From a virus, in the IMG/VR virus record IMGVR_UViG_3300030107_000818, positions 1-51,276 of that record: DNA of 51,276 nt. One strand, 5' to 3'. Both the position numbers and the translations under genes were made by a program. The notes under the pieces were generated by a model. It was not told the DNA's origin and searched no databases. It saw nothing but the letters and a program-made list of their open reading frames with translations. Within the stretch, counting starts at the first letter, position 1. Each line of letters starts with the position of its first letter. Shown piece by piece: positions 9,693-16,639 of this stretch.

Positions 9693-11468
9693 TTAATATC
9701 CAAATTTTGAATCAGCAGGACGATGCATCTCTCTCTTTAGTCCTCTAATTCTTTCTAACGGACTATCCACTCTTGGTCTGCTCATTATTAAATAACGTAG
9801 AGCATCATAAGCGTGGTCCGAAGCATGTGTATCTACATCCTCCGGATTAGTTTTAGACAAAGGTATGGACTGTAATTCTCGTATTAGATTTGGGCAAGTA
9901 TTAAATATCTGTAACCTTGGTCTACCGTTTTCTTTTATTTTCAGGAACTCATGTATTTGAATTTTACCTTGAATCCTGTTCTTATCAGCTCGTCTTAATT
10001 TATGACCAGCCTTAACTAAGGCTTCTCCAACAGTAGGACCAGTAGTACCGGTTCTAGCCCATGCGGCAGTATCTAATACACCCGGGACCGATAAAGGGTC
10101 CTCAAGTTCCATATTCCCTATTATACTGCCTAATTCTTCACCTGTCAAGCCTTTTTTGTATAATTCACGGTATATTATTAAAGTTCCATCATTTATATCA
10201 ATAGCACCCCATAAACAACAAGACTCAGCTGCGTATCCATAGTCAATCCCTTTAACCCTTTCCCAGTGTACAGGAATCTGAAAAGGAGTAACAATATGCT
10301 TAGTATTATCAAACTCTACAAAGGCTGCGCCTTCTGCTACATCCCAGTTTCCTTCTAGTAATTGTCTTCTTTGAATAGGTGGTAAAGATTTAAGCATCTG
10401 TTCATAAACACCATCTTTAGCTAAGTAAGGGTTGTCTACTAATTTAGCCGGAATAAACTTTCTGGTTAGACCATCTGAGCCTAAAAAGGATTTATTATCT
10501 TCATGGGGTTCAATATATCTTTTCTTTACCCAAGACGCACCGGCTCCACCGGGGTTAGCTGTACATCTTAAGTAAGTTTTAATGGAAGGGTCGGTGGTCC
10601 TTAGACGAGAAGCAAGATAATTCCAACTAAACTCCGTAGGTAGATGTGTGATTTCATCAAAGCCAATCCAAGAATAAGCTTGACCTTGGTATCTATACAC
10701 ATCGGCATCTCGTTCTAAGAACCCAAATTCTATTTTAGCACCACTAGGAAAATTCCACAACTTCTCTACTTCTCTAAATTTAGCACCGGGAAATGCTTGA
10801 GGATATAGTTCACGAGATTTATCAATCATCTCACGAAGTTCTGGCATAGACCTTCTTAATATTAAAGCACGATGAGCTTTTTTATGAGCATACCTAAGAG
10901 GGTCAACTAGCATGGCATAAGATTTACCACCACCAGCAGCTCCGCCATAGAGTACATCTTTTTCATCGGCAGCTAAGAAATCTGTTTGTGGTCCTTCATT
11001 GGCATGAAAAACAACATTAGCTTCTTTTAACTGTTCTTGAACATCTTCAGGTACTTCAGATAATTTATTTTCAGTAACAACATTAGAAGTTGTTTGTTCG
11101 GTAGCTTTTTTAATAACTTCTTCTTGAGCTTTAATAGTTTGCTCTTTATTATATAAAGCTTTTTTTTGTTTGGCTAATTTCTTTTTACGCTGAGCAATTT
11201 TCTTTTTGTGTTGTTCAGCTAGTGAAGGGTCTGAATCTAGATAATTCTTGAGGGCAACATGAGAAATGCTACGCCCTGCTTCTTGAGTAATTAAACGAGC
11301 AGCCTCTCTTAGAGAATACTTCTGTTCGCTAACGCCTTGTAGATATTTTTTTAAGGCTTTGAGTTCTTTAGGTATGGGTTTTAGATAACCCTCGATGTCA
11401 CTTAGTTCGTAACCAAAAGGAATAGTGTGACTTTTTCTTACTAGGTAATCTTTTGGTATGTCTTTCAT
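9693..11468 (-). CDS. Terminase large subunit (591 aa)
   Basis: This is the DNA-packaging ATPase and nuclease. Walker A is at residues 175-183 (GGAAGGGKS), Walker B with the catalytic Glu at 268-272 (IGFDE), and the coupling motif near 302-309 (CTANPGG). The RNase H-like nuclease domain has acidic residues at D409 (GIDYG), D466 (LDTAAW) and D551/D555 (DHAYDALRY). About 150 residues precede the ATPase, with a helix-turn-helix-like stretch (SLREAARLITQEAGRSISH, about 52-70) and a Lys-rich coiled coil (about 86-125). That extension is longer than in T7 gp19 and could contact DNA or TerS. Confidence 0.93.
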   Translation of the reverse strand: MKDIPKDYLVRKSHTIPFGYELSDIEGYLKPIPKELKALKKYLQGVSEQKYSLREAARLITQEAGRSISHVALKNYLDSDPSLAEQHKKKIAQRKKKLAKQKKALYNKEQTIKAQEEVIKKATEQTTSNVVTENKLSEVPEDVQEQLKEANVVFHANEGPQTDFLAADEKDVLYGGAAGGGKSYAMLVDPLRYAHKKAHRALILRRSMPELREMIDKSRELYPQAFPGAKFREVEKLWNFPSGAKIEFGFLERDADVYRYQGQAYSWIGFDEITHLPTEFSWNYLASRLRTTDPSIKTYLRCTANPGGAGASWVKKRYIEPHEDNKSFLGSDGLTRKFIPAKLVDNPYLAKDGVYEQMLKSLPPIQRRQLLEGNWDVAEGAAFVEFDNTKHIVTPFQIPVHWERVKGIDYGYAAESCCLWGAIDINDGTLIIYRELYKKGLTGEELGSIIGNMELEDPLSVPGVLDTAAWARTGTTGPTVGEALVKAGHKLRRADKNRIQGKIQIHEFLKIKENGRPRLQIFNTCPNLIRELQSIPLSKTNPEDVDTHASDHAYDALRYLIMSRPRVDSPLERIRGLKREMHRPADSKFGY

Positions 11469-11536
11469 AATCTTAAAAGCTGGGTCTTCCAGACATTAAG
11501 ATGGAATAAAACATCTGGAAAACCTCTTACGCTGAC

Positions 11537-11689
11537 TCAGTCTTTCGACTTCGTGCCTTTACTAAAGATAGCATCCCAGTTTTCTTCAAACTTTTTTCTA
11601 TCTTTAATTGGTCTTTGTTTAGAGCCTTTACCTAAAAAGGTTCCACTTTTTACCTTTAGCGGTTTGTCTTCTTTTCCTAATAAAGCCAT
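11537..11689 (-). CDS. Small basic hypothetical protein (50 aa)
   Basis: The product starts MALLGKEDKPLKVKSGTF; the rest is Lys-rich with an RKKFEENWDAIF helix. It lies one base after the stop of the next upstream small gene and ahead of terL. The function is unknown. Conserved spacing and a sensible protein-like composition support it as a real gene. Confidence 0.5.
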   Translation of the reverse strand: MALLGKEDKPLKVKSGTFLGKGSKQRPIKDRKKFEENWDAIFSKGTKSKD

Positions 11690-11690
11690 T

Positions 11691-11843
11691 TTATTTCTTT
11701 TTCTTGACTAAATCTTTATGTACCATTGTATAGGCTTCATTCTTTGCTGTAGTTTTATCGTCAGCTATATATCTACCGTTTGCATCACGGGTTCTAACTT
11801 TTACCCAGCCAAAGAAATTACCAACTTTTTCCCAAAAATTCAT
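11691..11843 (-). CDS. Small hypothetical protein (50 aa)
   Basis: ATG 11841-11843 follows AAAGAGGAAGC, a strong ribosome site. The N-terminus NFWEKVGNFFGWVKV is amphipathic and resembles that of the neighbouring 41-aa product (YFGWEDMVNWFKNLFKF), which may point to an old duplication. The C-terminus is Lys-rich. Function is unknown. Confidence 0.6.
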   Translation of the reverse strand: MNFWEKVGNFFGWVKVRTRDANGRYIADDKTTAKNEAYTMVHKDLVKKKK

Positions 11844-11889
11844 GCTTCCTCTTTTTTATTTTAATGTTTTAAATAATTTTTTATAAAAC

Positions 11890-12015
11890 TTACTTAGTCT
11901 TTTGAGACCTTTTTTTAGTATTCCTTTTAACATTTCTTCTTTTCTTAGGTTTTGGTTTAGTAAACTTAAATAAATTCTTAAACCAATTAACCATATCTTC
12001 CCAGCCAAAATACAT
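11890..12015 (-). CDS. Very small basic protein (41 aa)
   Basis: ATG at 12013-12015 overlaps the terS stop (TAATG), so translation is probably coupled to terS. An aromatic amphipathic N-terminus is followed by a strongly basic tail (PKPKKRRNVKRNTKKR). It could bind DNA or the membrane; no family is recognised. Confidence 0.5.
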   Translation of the reverse strand: MYFGWEDMVNWFKNLFKFTKPKPKKRRNVKRNTKKRSQKTK

Positions 12016-12434
12016 TATAATTCTCCTTCTTGTAATTCTTGTTCAGTATATTCTACGTCTATAGTTTGTTTTTCAGGGAGAATAAAGATTCCACCCTGAA
12101 CATTATGGTTGACATCAACCCTTTCTGTTTTCCCTAGTCCAACTCTATCAAGAACTGTTTGAGCAGCTTGTAGTTTTACATTGGCTTGAGGTATGGCATC
12201 TGCAGCTGTCATAACTTCAACAAGCTTAAAAGCTGCTTTAGGTGCTTCCCTTGCAAGTACATTCGAGGCTAATTCGACTATTTCTTCTTTTAAACTCTTT
12301 ATTACTTGGTAGTGATTTCCTGAGTATCCAGCAAGTTCCGCAGATAGTTTTAAATCTCCTTGCGTTTCAAGGATATTATCTAAAAACAATTGTTGTTTAT
12401 CGGTTAATTTTCTATTAGCTGGTAAATTACTCAT
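12015..12434 (-). CDS. Terminase small subunit (139 aa)
   Basis: TerS recognises phage DNA and starts packaging with TerL. The N-terminal domain has LTDKQQLFLDNILETQG, then a helix-turn-helix with SAELAGYSG (about 30-39), as in many terS families. A central oligomerisation helix and an acidic C-terminal tail follow. No Shine-Dalgarno precedes ATG 12434, and a TATAAT box ends 7 nt upstream of it, so the mRNA is predicted to be leaderless or nearly so. It is the first gene of the leftward late arm. Confidence 0.8.
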   Translation of the reverse strand: MSNLPANRKLTDKQQLFLDNILETQGDLKLSAELAGYSGNHYQVIKSLKEEIVELASNVLAREAPKAAFKLVEVMTAADAIPQANVKLQAAQTVLDRVGLGKTERVDVNHNVQGGIFILPEKQTIDVEYTEQELQEGEL

Positions 12435-12441
12435 ATATCTT

Positions 12442-12469
12442 ATTATAGAACTTTCTCAAGTTTTGTCAA
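12442..12469 (-). promoter_or_regulatory. Leftward sigma-70 promoter (late arm)
   Basis: On the minus strand TTGACA (12469-12464), a 16-nt spacer and TATAAT (12447-12442) form two perfect consensus hexamers. The predicted transcription start is at about 12435, one base before the terS ATG. It probably drives the structural arm using host RNA polymerase. Confidence 0.8.
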
Positions 12470-12505
12470 GAGTTAATTTAAAATACCAATAATGAGGATT
12501 AGGTA

Positions 12506-12534
12506 TTGACAAAAACAAAAACCAAGTGTATAAT
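12506..12534 (+). promoter_or_regulatory. Rightward sigma-70 promoter (early arm)
   Basis: TTGACA (12506-12511), a 17-nt spacer and TATAAT (12529-12534) form a perfect consensus with ideal spacing. The predicted start is about 12541. A hairpin GGGTTA-AATAG-TAACCC (12552-12568) would sit near the 5' end of the transcript, where it could protect the RNA. It is divergent from, and only about 37 bp from, the leftward promoter. Confidence 0.85.
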
Positions 12535-12540
12535 AACATT

Positions 12541-13085
12541 GTAGGTCGCCGGGGTTAAATAGTAACCCAGAAAAACTACTTCTAAAGTCTCAACAATCCC
12601 CCTCAGATACTCTCCCAAGGTTTATTAAGCCCTGATAAGTTACACTGGAGCCGAACTAACCTACTGTCTTAACACTTCAAAACTTCTAAAAATGTAGAAG
12701 CACTACATATATACACGGGTACGGGGGGGTGGCTCTGGCAGGGGGTATCTCTAAAGGACTTCAGAGCCTTTATATATATGTACGAGGACTTCAGAGAACT
12801 TCAGAGGACTTCAAAGACCATGAGGTAAGACTTAACAAGCATACAGAGGTCTTTAGAGTCTGTAAATTAATCTTCAAAGACTTCAAAAAACTTAACAGAC
12901 TTTTATAAACTTCTCAGACTTTCATAATCTAAACAGCAATAACTCTATACTTTAGAAACTTTAAAGACCATCAAAGCTTGGTAGGTCTATATTATTAATT
13001 CAGATTTAACAAACCATGAACATAGGCATTGTTAAGTTTAGAAAGTGGGCGAAAAAAAATTAAATGTATTTATTGTCTTAAAAAG
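12541..13085. other. Noncoding region with phased repeats; candidate origin or control region
   Basis: I see no gene in about 545 bp. The sequence ACTTCAGAG starts at 12758, 12788 and 12798, with the variant ACTTCAAAG at 12808, all in 10-bp register. Degenerate copies follow near 12871-12888. A G-rich tract (12716-12745) contains runs of 3, 7 and 5 G in an otherwise AT-rich genome. The region lies between the divergent promoters and the first early gene. Iteron-like origin, transcription-factor binding array and leader RNA are all possible. Confidence 0.5.
12716..12745 (+). other. G-rich tract, possible G-quadruplex
   Basis: Within ACGGGTACGGGGGGGTGG and then TGGCAGGGGG there are enough G-triplets on the plus strand for a four-tract structure with one long loop (about 11 nt). 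Such runs are rare elsewhere in this AT-rich sequence. Formation is unproven. Confidence 0.35.
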
Positions 13086-13113
13086 TTGCAATTAAAACCC
13101 ATTTGTGTATATT
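13086..13113 (+). promoter_or_regulatory. Promoter upstream of the first early gene
   Basis: TTGCAA (13086-13091), 16 nt, TATATT (13108-13113). The block AAAAAGTTGCAAT, and later AATAATCAAG, is repeated before the second early gene at the same spacing, which supports both as real promoters. Confidence 0.6.
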
Positions 13114-13159
13114 AATAATCAAGACGGCAATAACGCAGTCTGCAAAATAAGGAAAAAAT

Positions 13160-13417
13160 ATGAAAACTAGTATACACAGAGTTGAGGATATAACTAAAAG
13201 CAAGATTAAGAAGAGAAGACTAGAAGATGGAAGTGCGTCGTATTGTATGACTATCACAATTACTTATAATGACTTAAGCGATTGTAAAGGTCTAAAGGGA
13301 AGTTATTACGATAATAGTGATAAAACTATGTTCGGCGAAGTGGAAGTTGTAACTAGACTGACACTATTCGCAGAAACTAGAGAAGCATTAAAACTTAAAG
13401 CAGAAGCCCTGTCTTAA
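13160..13417 (+). CDS. Early hypothetical protein (85 aa)
   Basis: First gene of the rightward arm, with ATG after AAGGAAAAAAT. The N-terminus is basic (KSKIKKRRLEDG) and a beta-rich middle follows. No family is recognised. It stands alone between its own promoter and a strong terminator, so it is an independent unit and probably an early host-interaction protein by position. Confidence 0.7.
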   Translation: MKTSIHRVEDITKSKIKKRRLEDGSASYCMTITITYNDLSDCKGLKGSYYDNSDKTMFGEVEVVTRLTLFAETREALKLKAEALS

Positions 13418-13436
13418 CTTTTAAAGCTACCCTTTT

Positions 13437-13465
13437 AAACCCCCATTAATTTGGGGGTTTTTTTT
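13437..13465 (+). terminator. Rho-independent terminator
   Basis: AACCCCC (13438-13444) pairs with GGGGGTT (13453-13459) across an 8-nt loop, followed by a T run to 13465. It lies 20 nt after the 85-aa gene. Confidence 0.9.
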
Positions 13466-13502
13466 ACCTGTAACTACTGTATAAATGTACAGCATTAAAA
13501 AG

Positions 13503-13530
13503 TTGCAATAAATATTTATATATGCATAAT
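13503..13530 (+). promoter_or_regulatory. Early promoter, second copy
   Basis: TTGCAA (13503-13508), 16 nt, CATAAT (13525-13530). It shares AAAAAGTTGCAAT and AATAATCAAG with the promoter at 13086, and restarts transcription after the terminator at 13437. Confidence 0.6.
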
Positions 13531-13571
13531 AATAATCAAGGTTGTAATTAAATAACCTTTAAGGAGTAAAT

Positions 13572-13784
13572 ATGTTTTTATATATAGATGAAAATAATGA
13601 CAATATACTTATTAATAAATATATTGTTGAACATAATTTAGATAGTGATACTTTTTCTTTATGGTTGCTTGATTCTAATGGTATTGAAATTCACTATGAT
13701 GAATTTATAACTTATGATGAAGTCTATAAATATTTAGGTCAATTAAGATTTAATTATTTAGAAAGATTTAAGGAGAAAAAGTAG
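13572..13784 (+). CDS. Early hypothetical protein (70 aa)
   Basis: ATG follows TTTAAGGAGTAAAT. The protein is acidic and rich in Asn, Asp and Tyr (YIDENNDNILINKYI), with a helical basic C-terminus. No family is recognised. It is followed after one base by the next gene, so they form an operon. Confidence 0.6.
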   Translation: MFLYIDENNDNILINKYIVEHNLDSDTFSLWLLDSNGIEIHYDEFITYDEVYKYLGQLRFNYLERFKEKK

Positions 13785-13785
13785 A

Positions 13786-14064
13786 ATGAAAAAAGAAAAT
13801 TTAATTAATTGTGTTATTACGATTGATAAAAATGGTAATGATAAATGTTATGGTGGTGAATACTGTTCACAATTTGAAACTGTAAGAGAACTATACAACT
13901 ATTTTTATGACTTAATTAGAAAGGGCAGAATTAAAAGGTTTCTTGTGCTTGATTCTTTCCCCTCAATATATGTAAATTTCCAAGATGGTAACATAGTTAA
14001 AAAGGGCGTAGAAATGGAGTTTTTAGTAAAAACAGATAAGAATTCATCAAGTTATGAATGGTAA
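13786..14064 (+). CDS. Early hypothetical protein (92 aa)
   Basis: Mixed alpha/beta protein beginning MKKENLINCVITIDKNGND, with a central helix ETVRELYNYFYDLIRKGRIKR and a beta C-terminus. The ribosome site AAGGAGAAAAAG lies in the end of the previous gene. Function is unknown. Confidence 0.6.
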   Translation: MKKENLINCVITIDKNGNDKCYGGEYCSQFETVRELYNYFYDLIRKGRIKRFLVLDSFPSIYVNFQDGNIVKKGVEMEFLVKTDKNSSSYEW

Positions 14065-14091
14065 AGATTTAAACAAAAGGAGTAAATAAAA

Positions 14092-14271
14092 ATGGATAAT
14101 GTAAAGATTAAATTACCAAATACAATTGAGTTTGAGGAAGCATTTAAAAACTTTTTCAAAGCATACCCAAAGCTTAGGCATGAACCGATAATGTATATGT
14201 GTAGCTCTGAGGGTTATGATTATTTTAAACATTCTTTAACTAGAGAAAGTTATAAGACTTTAGAGGAGTAA
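14092..14271 (+). CDS. Early hypothetical protein (59 aa)
   Basis: ATG after AAAAGGAGTAAATAAAA. The protein begins MDNVKIKLPNTIEFEEAF, with Tyr- and His-rich middle and end. It is followed 6 nt later by the next gene with the same junction sequence. Function is unknown. Confidence 0.55.
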   Translation: MDNVKIKLPNTIEFEEAFKNFFKAYPKLRHEPIMYMCSSEGYDYFKHSLTRESYKTLEE

Positions 14272-14277
14272 ATAAAA

Positions 14278-14418
14278 ATGATTAATATAAAAAATATAGC
14301 AACATGGGAATTGAAAAACATGGTTAAGGCTTTAAATATGTTTGAAATTCTTAACACTGAGGAAGAAAATAGAAGATTAAAAGAAGCTAAAAAAGAATTA
14401 AATAAAAGGAGTAAATAA
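14278..14418 (+). CDS. Early small helical protein (46 aa)
   Basis: The product begins MINIKNIATWELKNMVKAL and ends in a charged helix and KRSK. Its last codons are themselves the AAAAGGAGTAAATAA junction that serves as ribosome site for the next gene. Function is unknown. Confidence 0.5.
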   Translation: MINIKNIATWELKNMVKALNMFEILNTEEENRRLKEAKKELNKRSK

Positions 14419-14421
14419 ATT

Positions 14422-14817
14422 ATGAGTAAATTACATTATACAAAATACCAAGAGAACTATAAGAATTATATTCTTGCTTGTTTAGATGATGAAGATTCTT
14501 TGATTGGTAAAAACCTATCAAGAGAAGAAAAGATTAAATATCTATTTGATAGATTTAATTCAGAATATGGATGGAAAGTTGGAAGAACTAGAAACGATAC
14601 CAAGCAAAATGTTATCGCTGAGTGGTTGAGTGGTTTGGCTATCCATATTCCTCATTCATATTGCGATATTATAGAATTAGCAAAAAATATGGGGTCAGTA
14701 GAATATGACTTATCAAGTGTTCAAGAAGATAGAATATGTGAGAACTATTGGAACTTCATGGCTTATATGATTTTATTATTAGAAGAAGAAATCAAAGATG
14801 TGAAAATAATCAATTAA
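14422..14817 (+). CDS. Early hypothetical protein (131 aa)
   Basis: A helical protein with SREEKIKYLFDRFNSEYGW, then VGRTRNDTKQNVIAEWLSGL and AIHIPHSYCDIIELAKNMG. This Tyr-Gly-Trp...Trp-Leu pattern is seen in unknown proteins of marine phages and plasmids. No catalytic motif is visible. It is the largest of the first early cluster, ahead of the 62-aa gene and a terminator. Confidence 0.65.
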   Translation: MSKLHYTKYQENYKNYILACLDDEDSLIGKNLSREEKIKYLFDRFNSEYGWKVGRTRNDTKQNVIAEWLSGLAIHIPHSYCDIIELAKNMGSVEYDLSSVQEDRICENYWNFMAYMILLLEEEIKDVKIIN

Positions 14818-14837
14818 TATAAAAGGAGTAAATAAAA

Positions 14838-15026
14838 ATGACTAACCAAGACTATAAAACTTATTATCATGCTAAAGGTAATTATATTATTAAGACTACT
14901 ACTACTAAAAGAAATAAAGTTATTAATATTGATAGAGTTATTATTGATAATTATTTAGCTGAGCCGTTACATAATTATTATCATTCAATATTATTATTTA
15001 GTTTGGCAGATGAATATAAAATATAA
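14838..15026 (+). CDS. Early hypothetical protein (62 aa)
   Basis: ATG after AAAAGGAGTAAATAAAA, the recurring junction. Thr/Lys/Tyr-rich (YIIKTTTTKRNKVINIDRVI). It is the last gene of this cluster before the terminator. Function is unknown. Confidence 0.55.
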   Translation: MTNQDYKTYYHAKGNYIIKTTTTKRNKVINIDRVIIDNYLAEPLHNYYHSILLFSLADEYKI

Positions 15027-15055
15027 TACCCTTAAAAACTTTAAAAGTTTTATAG

Positions 15056-15081
15056 CCCTCTTTAATTAGAGGGTTTTTTTT
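15056..15081 (+). terminator. Rho-independent terminator of first early cluster
   Basis: CCCTCT (15056-15061), loop TTAATT, AGAGGG (15068-15073), then eight T. It closes the 13.57-15.03 kb operon. An 11-bp inverted repeat, ATAATACCCTT (15023-15033) and AAGGGTATTAT (15151-15161), flanks it. Confidence 0.9.
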
Positions 15082-15167
15082 AGTTTCTACAACTTCATAG
15101 ACTTGGAAAAATAAAGTCCCCAAATTAATGAGGACTTCAGAAAATAATAAAAGGGTATTATTTTTAC

Positions 15168-15443
15168 TTAGAATTTCTTATGCAGTATCGTTGCCAAAAC
15201 TAAATCCTCTGCTTCAAAGTTGGGGTAAAATCCACCTTGAAAATATCTTGCAATAACTTCTAAAAAATTTTCTGCGTCTTGTTGCAAGTTGCTTAATTCT
15301 TTTTCAAAGTTATCATGAATATTATTTTCATCACATGATTTTTCAAAATTGTGAAACAGGTCAAGACCAAATTCACACACATCATTAGCTTCAGCATTTT
15401 CATACTGCTTTAAAGTTTTAATTTTATTATAAAGATTTCTCAT
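15168..15443 (-). CDS. Lone reverse-strand gene in the early arm, unknown (91 aa)
   Basis: An open frame opposite to all neighbours, with ATG preceded on the minus strand by AAAAGGATTAAAAATT. The protein is acidic and helical: MRNLYNKIKTLKQYENAEAN, then NFEKELSNLQQDAENFLEVI. A candidate minus-strand promoter lies at 15475-15503. Genes set against the early arm are often regulators, but no DNA-binding motif is visible. The coding call is good because no plus-strand gene overlaps it and codon composition is protein-like. Confidence 0.65.
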   Translation of the reverse strand: MRNLYNKIKTLKQYENAEANDVCEFGLDLFHNFEKSCDENNIHDNFEKELSNLQQDAENFLEVIARYFQGGFYPNFEAEDLVLATILHKKF

Positions 15444-15474
15444 AATTTTTAATCCTTTTAAATAATTAGTTTAA

Positions 15475-15503
15475 ATTAAAACATATTTATTTTATTATTG
15501 CAA
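15475..15503 (-). promoter_or_regulatory. Candidate promoter for the reverse-strand gene
   Basis: On the minus strand TTGCAA (15503-15498), 17 nt, TTTAAT (15480-15475), with TG one base upstream of the -10 box (TATGTTTTAAT). It has the same -35 box as the two early promoters. Confidence 0.45.
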
Positions 15504-16010
15504 GAAGTATTTTAATTTTGTTCTACATGGAACAATCAACTTGCATTAGCAAATAAATATTATTGTGTCAAGAAATATGACAAAAGTATTTATTTAGTTT
15601 TTTAATACTAGGGTATGACCATTTTAAAAAAACTTCTTAGAAGCTAAATTAAAGCTAGGCATAAGTAGTATTTATATATTTAAGTTTTAAACATAACTTA
15701 AACTAATAACACTTAGGGTAGAAAACTTAGCCCTAAAAAAAATTAATTCTTTAGGGCTAGACTGTAAGGGCTATATCGAATTCGGTAAAATTAAGTTGCC
15801 CTTACCAAGACTATAAACCTATATAGTCTATAGAGATTATATAGTATTCTTTTTAGTTTCTCAATAGTTATCTTTATATTCTTTACTGTTCTTTACTGTT
15901 TAGCTATATAGTCTATAAAGTAATAAGTTAAATTAATTGTTAAAAAAATTTGACTTTTGTTTTTAATTTATGTTTTAATGTTTATATTAATTATTTTAAG
16001 GAAAATAAAA
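15504..16010. other. Noncoding region with palindromes and direct repeats
   Basis: No gene is seen. An 18-bp palindrome TTGTTCTACATGGAACAA lies at 15518-15535. A long hairpin has arms TAGCCCTAAA and TTTAGGGCTA (about 15722-15755). GTAAGGGC and GCCCTTAC form a second pair just after it. CTATATAGTCTATA is directly repeated at 15819-15832 and 15904-15917, and CTTTACTGTT is tandemly repeated near 15881-15900. The stretch separates two early operons and could be an operator, an origin or a structured leader. Confidence 0.5.
15950..15979 (+). promoter_or_regulatory. Promoter of the second early cluster
   Basis: TTGACT (15950-15955), 18 nt, TTTAAT (15974-15979), with an extended -10 TG at 15971-15972. 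It lies about 30 nt before the ribosome site of the first gene in the cluster. Confidence 0.5.
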
Positions 16011-16184
16011 ATGAGTATAAAAGAAGTAGAAAAATTAACTGAATACGAGTTATTAAAAAGACTTGATGACAAGTTTTCTGATGTGGACTTTAGTGTGCGA
16101 GATTGTGCGACTAAAGGTGTAGTAGCTATAGTTTATTTTTATGAAGATAAATTTGGGGGAGAGAATTATGACAGTGACAGTTAA
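16011..16184 (+). CDS. Early hypothetical protein (57 aa)
   Basis: The frame is open from 15957, but ATG 16011 has TTAAGGAAAATAAAA just upstream and avoids a hydrophobic stretch that lies in the promoter. The protein begins MSIKEVEKLTEYELLKRL. Its end overlaps the next gene by 17 nt. Function is unknown. Confidence 0.6.
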   Translation: MSIKEVEKLTEYELLKRLDDKFSDVDFSVRDCATKGVVAIVYFYEDKFGGENYDSDS

Positions 16185-16341
16185 AAAACTTAGAGAAAAG
16201 TTAAAGAAGTTTGACGATAATGAGGAAGTAATTTTCTATCATTTAAAAGACCATGACCTTGAAAGTGTTGAGCTTGAAAGTGTTATAGAAACTGAACTAG
16301 GTGTTGAGTTTACAACAGGGAGAGTGCATGATGAAAGGTAA
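16168..16341 (+). CDS. Early hypothetical protein (57 aa)
   Basis: ATG 16168 follows GGGGGAGAGAATT, a better start than the in-frame 16141 codon. Begins MTVTVKKLREKLKKFDDNEE, then an acidic beta-like segment with the duplicated phrase LESVELESV. A short VKKLREKLKKFDDNEEVIF-type helix-strand pattern is common in small phage proteins of unknown role. Confidence 0.55.
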   Translation: MTVTVKKLREKLKKFDDNEEVIFYHLKDHDLESVELESVIETELGVEFTTGRVHDER

Positions 16342-16639
16342 TAGATTTGATTTAATTAAGGAAAATGAAGAGCCTTTAATTTCAGGTTGGTGTATATATA
16401 GGTGGCACTACGATAACTCCGAAAAACTTTGGGAAGCATTTGATAAAGATGAATTTGGACTGCAAACACACTTTACTTTTTATCCCAATGGAGTTTGGCT
16501 AACCAATAACTTTGACGACAAGAATAAATTAGAAAAACAAAAAGTTGTTTGGCAAAAACAAGTTACTTATTCAGATTTCATAGACATGATGTATAACGGA
16601 GATATTGATGGTCATTTATACGATTGGGAGAGTGAATGA
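16328..16639 (+). CDS. Early hypothetical protein (103 aa)
   Basis: The start is at the ATGATG pair 16328/16331 after GGGAGAG; the frame's earlier codon lacks a ribosome site. Trp/Tyr-rich beta protein (SGWCIYRWHYDNSEKLWEAF, then YPNGVWLTNNF), acidic C-terminus. No family is recognised. It overlaps the genes on both sides. Confidence 0.6.
   Translation: MMKGNRFDLIKENEEPLISGWCIYRWHYDNSEKLWEAFDKDEFGLQTHFTFYPNGVWLTNNFDDKNKLEKQKVVWQKQVTYSDFIDMMYNGDIDGHLYDWESE

Noticed and set aside
11487-11520. Inverted repeat TTCCAGA...TCTGGAA just upstream of terL
   Set aside because: A 7-bp stem with a 20-base loop and no T run; too weak to call a terminator or operator.
12541-13085. tRNA or protein gene in the early leader region
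   Set aside because: No cloverleaf with a TTCGA arm and no open frame of convincing length were found.
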